Shown piece by piece: positions 33,701 to 42,200 of a DNA stretch of 64,000 nucleotides. Both the position numbers and the translations under genes were made by a program. The number at the start of each line of letters is the position of its first letter. Positions within the stretch are counted from its first letter, which is position 1. Source of the DNA: Blattamonas nauphoetae (taxonomy: Eukaryota; Preaxostyla; Oxymonadida); the NCBI GenBank assembly GCA_033064195.1, contig JARBJD010000022.1:186001-250000 (forward strand). The letters run 5' to 3'. Below the pieces are notes generated by a model that saw only the letters and a list, made by a program, of their open reading frames with translations, searched no databases and had not been told where the DNA came from.

Positions 33701-36217
33701 ACTTTCCTCGAAATGAATGATGGCTACATTCTCAACCAGACGGACTTGACGCTTGCTGTGAAAGAGATCTCTAAAACATTCAAACAACTCAAACAGGAAC
33801 TGAGAAATGCGGAAGAATACGGAATTTCAGACAGTTCGAACGAACTCAATGTTGATTCACTCCAACACGCCATCAACACTTCTCAGCGTTTGATAGACTC
33901 GATTCAACAACTGCTCCATCGAGCCATAAAACTTAGTGCTGACTATGCACTCGAATTCAGGATCACGTCAGATCCATCCAATTCTGAGGACCACATCCAT
34001 TTTGAGCACTCCTCAACCCTCCAAGCGTTGGTCGTTGAGATTTCGATGTTTTTAGTCGAGACGAAACGGACCCTTCAGCTGGATGAGGTACAATTGATGA
34101 TTAACAAAGTCATCTTGAAGCTGGCATCTTTCCTCTATTCATTCCTCTTGTTCACAAAGACAGAGATCGGGATGCAGAATCTCCAACAGAACCAGAAATT
34201 GTCGTTCTCTGTCGCTTTCCCATTTCTACTTGATTTTGATCAACTGGCAATCTTTCTGGATTTCTTTCTCGCACTGGCACCGCATTATGTGGATCGCATC
34301 TCAGCAACAACGCCGGACATCACGTCTGACATCCCGTCGATCTGGCTTGAGATCCATCGGACTTTGAAGGAGCGAAGGGACGAAATCGCTGAAAAGGCAC
34401 TCCACATTGACATGCCTGAACACTTCGAGAGTGATTTGACAACTGCACCGCTCTTGGAATGGCTGCAGTCTTGCCTGAAGGCCATCATGAAGCCAGAGCC
34501 CCCTTCGAACACTATTTTTCAGTCGGGAGAAGATGAGACTGACACATCAGACGACAATCATGAAGTTCTTCTTGTTCCTTCTGAATTCCCAACAACTCTC
34601 TCGGATTGGCTCCCAAAACTCGTTGCTTTCAAATCGATCTGCCAAAAGCCAGTATCAGAAATCATCAATCCAACCTCGACTCTCGCTGTTATCTGTGAGA
34701 TCGTCATCGAAGCAGTATATACGCTGGATATAGTCCAATCTTTCAGACATACCCAACCAAGTCCTGCCCTCCGACAGGTCCCGAAAATTGGGCAGCTTCA
34801 TCGTCCTCTCCATACGTCCATCGAACCAATATTGCTCGATTTTCTTGTTTGTCTTGGAAAGGAGATTGACTTCGAGCTGGACGTTGTTGAGAGAGAACTG
34901 TTTTCAATCGAAGACCAGTTGATGGACGACGTTGACGACATTCTCCGAACAGGCCTCTTTCCATCGAGCATTCAAGAATATGAACAAGCACATCGGAAAG
35001 CCACTCAGGCTGTGGATCAATTGGAATTCTCAGTCGGACAATTGATGGGACCGACACTGCTCTCGTCACTCGTCGAACATCACAGACTCTTTGGGACGCT
35101 TCTTTCTCAACATTATTCCCTCCTCGACACTCAGCATGACGACACCTTAGTTAGGAAGCCACTCTCTCCTCTGTTCAGATCGGACTTTATTTCTGACCGT
35201 GTTGATGCACTGTCGACTGGGTATCTCAACTTGAGGGAAAGACTTCAAGCTTCGAGTCAATCCAAAAATCTGCACTTGATGGCTTCAAACGATGATCTGT
35301 CCCGTCTTGGTGCTATCCAACAGGAGTTGGTCACTGTTACCACATTCACAGAAGCCCTGAACTCGTTCTATGAATCACCATTCAAGGACTCCCTGGATGA
35401 AATGATTATTCAGCAACATCTAAACGTGGATGATTCTGTCCCCACCATTCCAGTCCTCTTCCATCAACAGCTTCGACAACTTCAGATCGTGCAGAATTCT
35501 ATGAAGATGTACACCCACCATTTGATCGTCCTCTCTCAGACTCATCTTCTCAAATCACAACCAGAAGTCTCACAACCAGAAGTCTCACAACCAGAAGTCT
35601 CACAACCAGAAGTCTCACAACCAGAAGTCTCACAACCAGAAGTGGCGATCCTCCTCGACTTCTGCAACGTCGGATCGACATTAGAGTGTCTTGTGAAAAC
35701 ATATCTCGATGCCCTCTCTTCACAATTGGTCTGGATCCCTGTTGTCTCCTTGATCGGCTCAACACTGACCATCCTTCTCTCACAGCAACCGCAAATTGGC
35801 GCTCTTGCCGACTTCCTGAACTCTCTTCCGGATATGCCGCCCGTTTCTCGATGTGTCTGTCAAAGCCCGATCCTTGAGTCGAGTTTCTGTGATGACTCCA
35901 TTCTCGAAATTGCTGAAGACGAAGCAAATGAATATCTTCAAAACTTGCTGACTCTCTTCGTCACACGACTCTTGAGTAAAGAGTTCTTCCTCCGTGAACA
36001 ACTTCTTAATGAATGCTGGCGAATGCAGCAACAACTTCCATCAGAAAGGATCAAAACTGTGATTACCAAACTCAGATCTGAGATCGAGGACAGTTTCTCA
36101 AGTGAAGGGATTCCTGAATATCAAAAAGGCTCGACATTCTGGTCCCCACAACTCACAGATTCTCTTAAGCAGGTAATCAAAATGATTATTCGAAAATCGA
36201 AAGAAACACCGACATGA
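27701..36217 (+). CDS. Giant hypothetical helical protein, single exon
   Basis: One uninterrupted 2838-codon frame (about 8.5 kb), remarkable beside its intron-rich neighbours. It appears alpha-helical throughout with Leu/Glu/Ser-rich segments, several acidic patches (for example RDEEMRDIEEEENIIPIILI), no signal peptide and no clear membrane segment. Near residues 2620-2650 a pentapeptide, SQPEV, repeats six times. I recognise no catalytic motif or domain; a scaffold, tether or cytoskeletal protein would suit the composition, but that is inference. Codon use looks even along the length and it ends with a basic tail (IIRKSKETPT). The stop lies 218 bp before the left inverted-repeat arm. Confidence 0.75.
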   Translation: MNSRVSEVETAQLRSSGVVSSFESECDMYIQELSLVSSILLSSNEQDVDGKHRHQPGDTLYVSLVLSDQFRDCIIRHLFNILLQTIHFSRLSNWHTKQKIANAFFLGLYSRISFKNDTFSQLQQIIKQNLNHLHRLQVYKHFLSQQQPPTVNMIDLHYIADCFVRLYSNYLQKPLQSFLSFIFDSFSYLETSQESHYLQSIISGRIHSLDLLKASEQISEPTLFINQSSPNRALLITTQSVEQNIVSLFDLLEDQGALKQSFFQQQALSPLSDIIASFRQISQTKKEQIESDSTSLLFSVLMDDFLPNTSQFLAKVATHETNLSHIADVANKYDYGRIESTRSKKLIDLYSELLHSQATNHNPTINPQSNAVCRRLFTTSANISPLLSDVPFTNELITLLYKFFKYYLSALTTVSHPRPSRHVPKIQVRLSNYPLDVLISSLTNTVLPDPQTHSIAFRSKWKDLIGCLSSTRSLLTHSDTTTFTSDLFAPQDRFYSQHIQHLTIWREQTSVLFEQTRGFITSMRLFEDYLNSKTIPTDLFTHFRRLSPDITTLMIQSHSFIHEGSELSLNLEILRQFLMDPSVSTTTIELITQQLGEISTIQKNLFEFIHILEVFTDDSILQSISTEFHAQRLESLLELASLETRSHLNGIISSRNLDFSSQQLDQLETTFSQSLLLSQSFSESELNQPLFVPEEVVQIRDEEMRDIEEEENIIPIILILQQAQANKKEWEDVFNTLSDEWNQTHLSLQTLYSDLCRTPFVLNEDPDSDLFSLTPVFGQIRTTLDNFETFLGSSLSSLKDSRLSFQEIVNTLIKMTDQLESSTLKPSPHLSDQEDFSSFLVYTDQIQTRLDVFHSSQTSVSIPKVRDAFNAHQGILQSIGEAVIFPLAEIIHSFCSSVQQTAIEASKFLLQAPSTKTVSFGQFCLNQIWVYQTVYPICVTLLDYISTLHKTLTKDAESDPSQFLDFLQKNLDDIALLIFPRKVSSLESFSLQQTGSALDSTLDSQVADTAHINLVDMAYELFTAQQDGLTDNMIVTQAALTVIQPFFESLSKVVRLPQDQYNPETHLLTTTMLSSSTKQMIQRFSSFILSLIDRQDQFTTPDDLKGLQQLQILADLDPARSISIQLVIDEETKEDIDIDICSVDSLFLCIREYHNTAFTLINRACQERSVMQNIQVDSVAHNSLTGTKTTSHEEKKQHIRHLAETFTNRQVGREMETVALLELEQGVIHQSSLLTQQCSHNHSSTGPNAKSCFCSVIRNVGAVIPFSSLFTKICSSLVENERTLLEDILTDDPPEISRTFNTKPIEDRLTHVQNDLKRIPSTDTIPVPLIGKFIQLTKKYWGEVVEAFTLLVDDETPSDDPAVSALRSTSIVLLCSIWHINDSLHIRQESLKFSETNRSFKNLQDENSLLATIPLSSNQLAGIDTGGPSSMNLSLNLLSFCDEWTDRLSAPFLSKTLTDWNMELLECEESMSKLSPNEFPIHILIDNLREIQDGHADETAPDLLSSEFVDLVTQSWRQFEAKRDSFTVQINERSQRYDEITERCQKYESIFDLTASLVNSFMESTVELADDVDSYRELLAHPEDTDAKSNIDSIISFVALQIQLFIQTRESFFTSINKLANLSLFTTSDIKLFFEIAADTRTDQSEEEDLTFNNQSPLPSTIFPFNTKELGTLNESFHQSTSSFFELMLSLVRITVNAFDSIVESQFEDLFVDFVKSLLNESRQFINAISSTSRITFLSIPNATANLTTISNSFKRSLTPLSLAKSVFSQRGSHLTPLTGNLTFSGPIRKLHQASENKRIIQHVTAVNEHLKTIYQIGSMINTQDQSTGSAIDLPISISNRISPEIHNYSLFLQTISSNQTQIQSHFQILKDSILDSVAKTCNLLTTVTQAIEESSDILLDKTERDFRLHIIASEKEDLLESLSNCVEAEKTFFDVEPSATFSDRQIILYSNDFKQIAEIASTFTSSSVLTPIVENTDQSDFPTPPLSTLSLLAPSDTLTTFLEMNDGYILNQTDLTLAVKEISKTFKQLKQELRNAEEYGISDSSNELNVDSLQHAINTSQRLIDSIQQLLHRAIKLSADYALEFRITSDPSNSEDHIHFEHSSTLQALVVEISMFLVETKRTLQLDEVQLMINKVILKLASFLYSFLLFTKTEIGMQNLQQNQKLSFSVAFPFLLDFDQLAIFLDFFLALAPHYVDRISATTPDITSDIPSIWLEIHRTLKERRDEIAEKALHIDMPEHFESDLTTAPLLEWLQSCLKAIMKPEPPSNTIFQSGEDETDTSDDNHEVLLVPSEFPTTLSDWLPKLVAFKSICQKPVSEIINPTSTLAVICEIVIEAVYTLDIVQSFRHTQPSPALRQVPKIGQLHRPLHTSIEPILLDFLVCLGKEIDFELDVVERELFSIEDQLMDDVDDILRTGLFPSSIQEYEQAHRKATQAVDQLEFSVGQLMGPTLLSSLVEHHRLFGTLLSQHYSLLDTQHDDTLVRKPLSPLFRSDFISDRVDALSTGYLNLRERLQASSQSKNLHLMASNDDLSRLGAIQQELVTVTTFTEALNSFYESPFKDSLDEMIIQQHLNVDDSVPTIPVLFHQQLRQLQIVQNSMKMYTHHLIVLSQTHLLKSQPEVSQPEVSQPEVSQPEVSQPEVSQPEVAILLDFCNVGSTLECLVKTYLDALSSQLVWIPVVSLIGSTLTILLSQQPQIGALADFLNSLPDMPPVSRCVCQSPILESSFCDDSILEIAEDEANEYLQNLLTLFVTRLLSKEFFLREQLLNECWRMQQQLPSERIKTVITKLRSEIEDSFSSEGIPEYQKGSTFWSPQLTDSLKQVIKMIIRKSKETPT
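35555..35644 (+). repeat. Six-copy 15-bp coding repeat (SQPEV)
   Basis: Six head-to-tail copies of TCACAACCAGAAGTC, identical except for the last base of the final copy, encode SQPEV x6 in the giant ORF. The near-perfect identity suggests recent expansion. Confidence 0.95.
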
Positions 36218-36441
36218 CAGAGCTTCTCTCGAGACATGCCCTGTCCTCGTCATTCCACTTCTCCTTGTCTCTCTAAAAGTTGTTTTTGATCAAAAAAACT
36301 GTTAAGTGTGTCTGGTTGTTCTGTTTTATCAATTTTTCAACTCGTTTCAGAAATAAGGGGACGAAACTCACACTTTATCTGGTTGTCCTTGTCTCAAACA
36401 CACCTTGGTCGAGTATCTGAGAACCAGACGAGGATCAATTC

Positions 36442-38028
36442 TCACGTAATCTCATCCTTCTGCATTTCCGACTGCTCGTCCAGACTGGTCTCTGGTTGTG
36501 CCTGAGTTGCAGTGTCGTCCACAGCTTGTGCCTGAGTTGCAGTGTCGTCCACAGCTTGTGCCTGTCGCCGAGCGATGCGTGTGTTCATCAGAGAGAGGTA
36601 TTTGCTTGGTGCATTGCCGTACCAGTTGAGGTAGCTCGGTGTTTCGAAGTGTCGAGTGTTGTCTGGTTGGGTCTGTTCGGGCTGAATGAACGGGGAGAAT
36701 GAAGAGACTTGGGTGTGGAAGGGAGTGTTGGATTGAAATGAGGTGGAGAGATGGATGGGGAAGACGGAAGGGAGGGGGAAAGTGGAAGGAGGGAGGCGTT
36801 GGAGTGAGCGGAGGAACGCTTGCGAGTGATCGGTGGAGAGTGGTGGCAAGATTCCTGTGCTTTCATCGCTTCGTTGGGGCTCTTCTTCTGTGTCATTGTC
36901 GATGGCGACATTCGCCTGCTCAACAGTGATGATGTCCTTGTTGAGCACGATGCTGTCCTTGTCGACTGGGAGATCCTCCTCCAACAATTGTGGTGTGAGG
37001 ATGTGGAATTCGGATTGTTCCTGTGCCTCGTCCACAACCATGATCGTCCCGTCATCTTCGGCGTCCCCCTCAACAATGAACCCGACTGTGTATTCCCGAA
37101 GAGCATCCACCAATTCTGGATTTCCGGCGAGATTTTGGGTGTTGGGCTGGATGGGGAGGGGCGGTTTGTTCTTTTTCAGAGGGACGCCCACCACTTTCTT
37201 CTGGTTTCGTTGGAAAACGAAAGTGTGAGGAGGTGTCTTCTGTGGGAGTGCACATGAGGTTTTTGGCGCTCCTTTTTCGAAAGCAGTACGAATCCGGTAT
37301 GGATGTCCGGATTCTTGAGCCAAGCGCTTGGAGAAGGAGAAGACTGGAATATGACGTGGCTGTGGGCGAGAACGTAGCGGAAGGGAATACATCACTTGAA
37401 TTTGGCGATTCCACCTGTTCATCCATTGCAACTGAACAAGTTGGACAAGCGGATGATACGAAATTGGGAGGTTTTTGACAATTTGTGGATCAATTGTCTG
37501 TTTATCAGTGTCGGTCTCGTTGTCAAATAGATCTTCATCGGAAATTGATTGTGTGTTCTTTGGAATGGTTGGTAAGGAGAATGGAACATTGTCCATTCTT
37601 GTGATGAGAGAGAGAAGTGGGATTGAGTTGAATGTCCCATCATCTCTGAAATATGTCCTTCTCAACTGAACATTCCCAGGAGACGGATCATCATAATTAC
37701 ACATATCGAGATTTGGGGGACCCATGCGACCTCGAATTGGAAACGGCCTGGTGAGGAGTTGGTGAGCGATTGCCAGTTCGTACTCACCGTCAGCTGTATT
37801 ACATGCCGAGTGTATTGAATCCTTAGCAGTATTGTAGAATTGTGGGAGAGATTTTTCGATTTCGATAATGGTTGGAAGATTGGTCATAGATGTGAGGTTG
37901 AACCATGGATTGTTGAAAACTGGATCCTGTTTGCTTTTCTTCTTTGGTAGCACATCGTCGTTTTCTTCACTTAGTATGAAATCGTCCTCCTTTCTTTTTT
38001 TACTGGGTCTCCCCAACTTTCTTTTCAT
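36442..38028 (-). CDS. Hypothetical 528-residue nuclear-type protein, left copy (intact)
   Basis: Intact frame from ATG 38028 to the stop at 36442. The start is strongly basic (MKRKLGRPSKKRKEDD; GRP-like AT-hook and nuclear-signal character), followed by a second basic cluster (LPKKKSKQ). A conserved-looking region follows (residues 35-310; for example NPWFNLTSMTNLPTIIEIEK and FPIRGRMGPPNLDMCNYDDP), then an acidic section (EGDAEDDGTIMVVDEAQEQ), then a Pro/Ser-rich tail in which the decapeptide AQAVDDTATQ occurs twice in tandem. Family not recognised; the layout suggests a chromatin or transcription factor subunit, by inference. It is divergent from the 38103 gene with a 74-bp gap. An almost identical second copy lies at 49674-51258. 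Confidence 0.8.
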   Translation of the reverse strand: MKRKLGRPSKKRKEDDFILSEENDDVLPKKKSKQDPVFNNPWFNLTSMTNLPTIIEIEKSLPQFYNTAKDSIHSACNTADGEYELAIAHQLLTRPFPIRGRMGPPNLDMCNYDDPSPGNVQLRRTYFRDDGTFNSIPLLSLITRMDNVPFSLPTIPKNTQSISDEDLFDNETDTDKQTIDPQIVKNLPISYHPLVQLVQLQWMNRWNRQIQVMYSLPLRSRPQPRHIPVFSFSKRLAQESGHPYRIRTAFEKGAPKTSCALPQKTPPHTFVFQRNQKKVVGVPLKKNKPPLPIQPNTQNLAGNPELVDALREYTVGFIVEGDAEDDGTIMVVDEAQEQSEFHILTPQLLEEDLPVDKDSIVLNKDIITVEQANVAIDNDTEEEPQRSDESTGILPPLSTDHSQAFLRSLQRLPPSTFPLPSVFPIHLSTSFQSNTPFHTQVSSFSPFIQPEQTQPDNTRHFETPSYLNWYGNAPSKYLSLMNTRIARRQAQAVDDTATQAQAVDDTATQAQPETSLDEQSEMQKDEIT

Positions 38029-38102
38029 TTAGTGATCACGTACCCATGATTCTTTTAATCCGCCATCGGCACTCTCCATTCTTGTGAATTACTCAAATCA
38101 TC
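38029..38102. promoter_or_regulatory. Shared divergent promoter region, 74 bp
   Basis: The whole gap between two divergent start codons, present in both arms (49600-49673 in the right arm). It must contain both 5' leaders and start sites. No TATA-like core is obvious. The role follows from gene layout only. Confidence 0.5.
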
Positions 38103-38850
38103 ATGTCTTCTTCTCCTCCTACTGAATCTGCTGATTTAAGTTCACACGAGACTTTCAAGATACCATATCAGCTCGTGGCAGACCCCAGCGTTGACTTTTT
38201 TCTCTCCTTCTCATTCAGGTACATCACTTTGCTTTGTCCTCAGAAATTTCTTTTCCAACTCTTTCTTTACAAGTATGTTCTCTTTTTTGTTTATTCTTTC
38301 ATAAAACCTCTTATTGTACTCGATCTGATCAGACAAAAAAGTGACCTTCAGATCTGGTCGACCATCGCGTTTGATCTCTCAAATGGATGTCTCTCACAAC
38401 ACAAATCACTGGTATTCTCTTCTGTCTTGATCATTCTTTTCTTAAATTCTTTTCTGACCTCTTTGACAGTCTTGAAGTTGATTCTATTGAAGAACCAATC
38501 AATGATATTCTCTCCAATGAACCCAACGATGAGCAATCAACAACGAAGAATTCATTCGATGAAAAGATCGATCTGCTGTCTCCATTTGACTTCTCCACAA
38601 TAAGGAAAAGGCAACAAACAAAGACTGTAAATCCGAGACGGGCAGTTTTGGTTCCGACTGGAGAAATATGGATTCAGAACGTGTCATGTCTTTGAAGAGC
38701 TGACGTCTTCAGTTAGAAGTTGAGGGTGAGAGCCATGTTCCGACCTTGATGTCCTCAATATCAGCCACGTTTGGTACTTTTTCAATTGGAGGTGGAAGAG
38801 ATCATGATTTTGACTGTGGGGCTGGAAGAATGGTCAGAGAATACACCTGA
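38103..38850 (+). CDS. Small hypothetical spliced protein, left copy
   Basis: Start ATG 38103. A consistent model uses introns GTACATC...CCTCAG (about 38219-38243), GTATGTT...GATCAG (about 38274-38333), GTATTCT...GACAG (about 38411-38470) and GTGTCA...TTCAG (about 38677-38708), ending at TGA 38848-38850. The product is about 200 residues: Ser-rich start, a basic stretch (KKVTFRSGRPSRLIS), an acidic middle, IRKRQQTKTVNPRRAVLVP, then a Gly-rich end with SIGGGRDHDFDCGAGR. Family not recognised. The identical copy in the other arm uses the same splice sites. Splice model is inference from frame keeping. Confidence 0.5.
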
Positions 38851-39251
38851 TTCCTACAAAAGCAGGATAAGAGAGTGGAAGAGAATGAAAGACGAAAGCA
38901 ATACAATACTTGGTGAGAACGAGATCGAGCAGATTTCAGACCTGCTTCAGTGTGTCGTTGTATCTGAACATTGGTCAGAGTCTGACGTGTTCTCTGCTAT
39001 TTCGAGGTGGTTCCTTGTTTTCCCCTCATTACACGCCTAACTCACACTTTTCGGAAAAACGGAGAATCTTTCTTGAAAAAAATGTTGAGCTCCGAAGATC
39101 CCCATAAACTTCGTGGTTTCCCACCTACTAATCTCACTTCAGTGACTGTACGACCACACACTCTGTAGGCGGACTCAGATAAGCCTTATCCAATGTACCT
39201 CGTGAAATGTCCAAAAAAAGATAATAACCTCATTTCTGTCTGACAAAAGGA

Positions 39252-42200
39252 TCAGTTCGAATCCTCAGAAGGTGGAGAAGATCTCTTCGGCGAATGCACG
39301 GATGGATCATCCATATCATTAACATCCTCGTTATAGAGTCGAATATCACCTGTATTTCTGTGGCGGATATTTGATTTTTTGAATTCAGCAAATGGATTGT
39401 TGATATCTTGTTTATTGGGAGTTACACTGATCTGTTCCTCTTCAGTGTTGTCATCGGCATGAGGATGCTGGTTGGATGTCTTTGGGAACAGGTCGCCCAA
39501 AGCTGGTAAAGAAAACGATCGTTCCACGTTCGGACAGCAAAGAAGACCTGCAAAGTCTTTCTGAGTGAACTGTTTCTCTTCAAAACGTCTAAAGAGAAGA
39601 AGATGGGCTTCTGAAATGCTGTTTCTGATTTCGTTCATGTGTTTTTTGAAATCATCTTTATTTTGTGAAACATGCAACGGCTTCGCTTCTCGAAAACTCT
39701 TAAACATGTCCGTGGTGTTCTGACTCATGTCAGACAATTGTGTAAGGACATAATTCCACACCAATATAGTATCAGAGCTTAAGAGGAGATTGTGAAGAAC
39801 CAGGCTTTTCAACGTTGACTTTTCATCATCGGAAAAAGTCGTTGTGGATTTAATGAATTCTTCCAATTTCTCTTCTTCATCATAGGTCAGTGATTTTTGA
39901 TGATTCACAGCATTCTCGAGAGACTCTAAATCTGCCAGTGATTTTTGATGATCCGCAGCATTCTTGAGAGACGCTATTTCTGCCTTGATTTTCGTGATGA
40001 GTCCACTTCGTTGGTCTTCAACAGGTAGTTCGGGTGTAATACTCTTTCTGAGTTCAGTCGATAGTCTTGGCAAGCCACACACCAGAGCAATCAGCGTTTC
40101 CTTATCTTTCAAGGGGGCGGAACTGGAATTGATTGCTTCTATCAGCCCGTCTGTCTTTTCCAGTTTCGGCGCCTGTTCCGAAAACAAGCGGTTTAAAAAA
40201 TCTGTTTCCAATTGTTCGAGTGACCCAGTATCGATGAACTTCATCAGTGTTATATTCCAGAAAGTGGGAGCATTCCGAGGTACTTGTTTGATATCCTCGA
40301 CCAAACATGTATTGTAATTCGGTTCCGAAGATTCATTTGTATAGTGCTCCACAAGACATAAGAGATATTCCTGGAATTCATCATTGATGTAAGTCTTGAT
40401 AACTGTTTTGAGAGTGTCCCGTTCCGACTGGGGAATTGGGGCATGGATCATCATACTAGCTAGCAAAATCCATCGGTCATGTTTTAGGAAAGTTTCAGAG
40501 GAGTGATACTGACGGAGAAGGGGCTGTGCTCTACCCAGTACGTCTTTCATGACCCAAGGAATCAGGAGACTTTGGGGCAAGCGAGGCAGAAGTGGTTCAT
40601 CTTTCAAACATTTGAATTCGAACGAGTCTTCTCCAAAGTCGGTGAAGTTTCTGTTTCCCGTCCCGAGGCGATCCAGGAACGGTCGCAATCGTTTAAGTGC
40701 GATCGAATGGCCGTTCTTGAGTCTCTGTTCCATGGCGTTAAGATCTGCCTTCTCCTCTGAGATTTTAGACGGAGAGTCGAGATACTCACAACATTTTCCC
40801 AAAATCTCCCAAATGTGATTTCGTGTCCCATTCACAACAGAAATCAACAACTGGAGATCATACTTGTCAACTGATTCCAGGTGTGGGATTCGAGTAGACA
40901 GTGGAACAAGATCAGCTGAGAGGAGAGGAGCCTTTGCCGACAGCCTTTTGAGGAGATGAGTAACTTCTTCAGATTTGAGCGGTTCGCGATTTCCAATGTG
41001 TTTGTTGAACATTGACTCGGGAGAAGGGGATGAAAGAAGCGAGTCCGGCGACAAGAGCAGAGTTCGGATGTCTGACATCGTGAACTGGCAGGTCTGATCG
41101 ACGATGACAGGAAGCCTACCAAAGCAGCTCGTAGGAACATACATTGGACAGATTGGGATGCTCATGTTCTCCCACAAATCAAGATCAACGAAAACATTAC
41201 TGGACTGAACCACTGTTCCATGAATTGTCTGTCGTTCCCCCGGCAAAAATTCGATTTTGATATAATTGGTCCAGAGACGGACCATGTACAATGTGGCACT
41301 CAGATGATTCGTTGAATCTGAAATATCCAGCTCAAAATCTTCAAGTTGATCTATCTGATCATTCGAGATTTGGGCTAGGTCTTCTGACATCGGTGACACA
41401 AGCGAAAAAAAGTTTGGCAGAGGCTGCGTTGGGTGGATCGTAAAGGCACTTGTATAGGCACTTCTCCTTGTCGTTCGCGGACGATTCATAACAGTGGGAG
41501 GACGGCACGGCTTCTCAGGGTCATTGAGAGGGATCATTATCACGTCCATCATGTCGAATGTTCTGGGGCTTTTGTGGATGTTTGGAAGGAATCCAACGTC
41601 CGGATACTTCAGTTCAATTTCAAAAACACGTGGTCCACCACCTGAACGATCGATGCCTCCGTTTGAAGTACTGCTCCACAGGTTGTAAACAAACTTGTCC
41701 ATGACTTTTGGCAAGTTCTCTCTTTCCATGGGCTTGGGGCGGTCAAACATTCCAAAGCCAACATTTGAAGAGGCGATTGTCCACGCAGTGTCTGTCGATA
41801 AGCCTCCGGCTCCTTTTGTTTTGACATGACCGCACTTATGATCGACAAACAACTCCTCCAAGATGGCTCCACAAAAAGCGCATCGAAAATGATACGGATT
41901 GTCATTTGCAGGGAGAGGGTCAACGCAGTTCACCATCAACCGTCCATGGTTTTTGACTTCCGAGACACCTGCGTCTGTAGGACTATAGCTGAATTTCCAA
42001 ATGTTGTTTTGGTTCATGAAAAAGCCTGTGGAAGCGCCATTTCCGTAGTTGGTCGTGCCATCGATTGGCGGTGTCACATAGAAGAGATAAGGAAATATCT
42101 GCTCCTGCTGGAGATTGTAGACAGCACTGAGGAGACAGAGCCAAAGATACATCAGATTGGGGCCAGAATCACTCATAGGATGCGTCGAGGCCATTGTTGA

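Larger units (their letters stand above)
36436..39160 (+). repeat. Left arm of a 2.7-kb inverted repeat
   Basis: This 2725-nt segment is the reverse complement of 48541-51264 (2724 nt), with a 9380-bp spacer. Comparing bases and the translations along the arms, I found two differences, both homopolymer lengths: a T7/A5 run at the start of the 528-codon gene and a T6/A7 run near 38283/49412. Outer edge: six bases past the stop of the 528-codon gene. Inner edge: after CGACCACACA. Each arm carries two divergent genes. No target-site duplication or transposon ORF was seen at the edges. Confidence 0.93.

Noticed and set aside
36820-37257. 145- and 131-codon plus-strand ORFs inside the left arm (and mirror ORFs in the right arm)
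   Set aside because: They are antisense frames of the 528-codon gene, with no domain and no splice logic of their own.
39252-39275. B-box-like GTTCGAATCC at about 39257
   Set aside because: It lies in the last codons of the P-loop gene, with no acceptor stem, A box or terminator around it.
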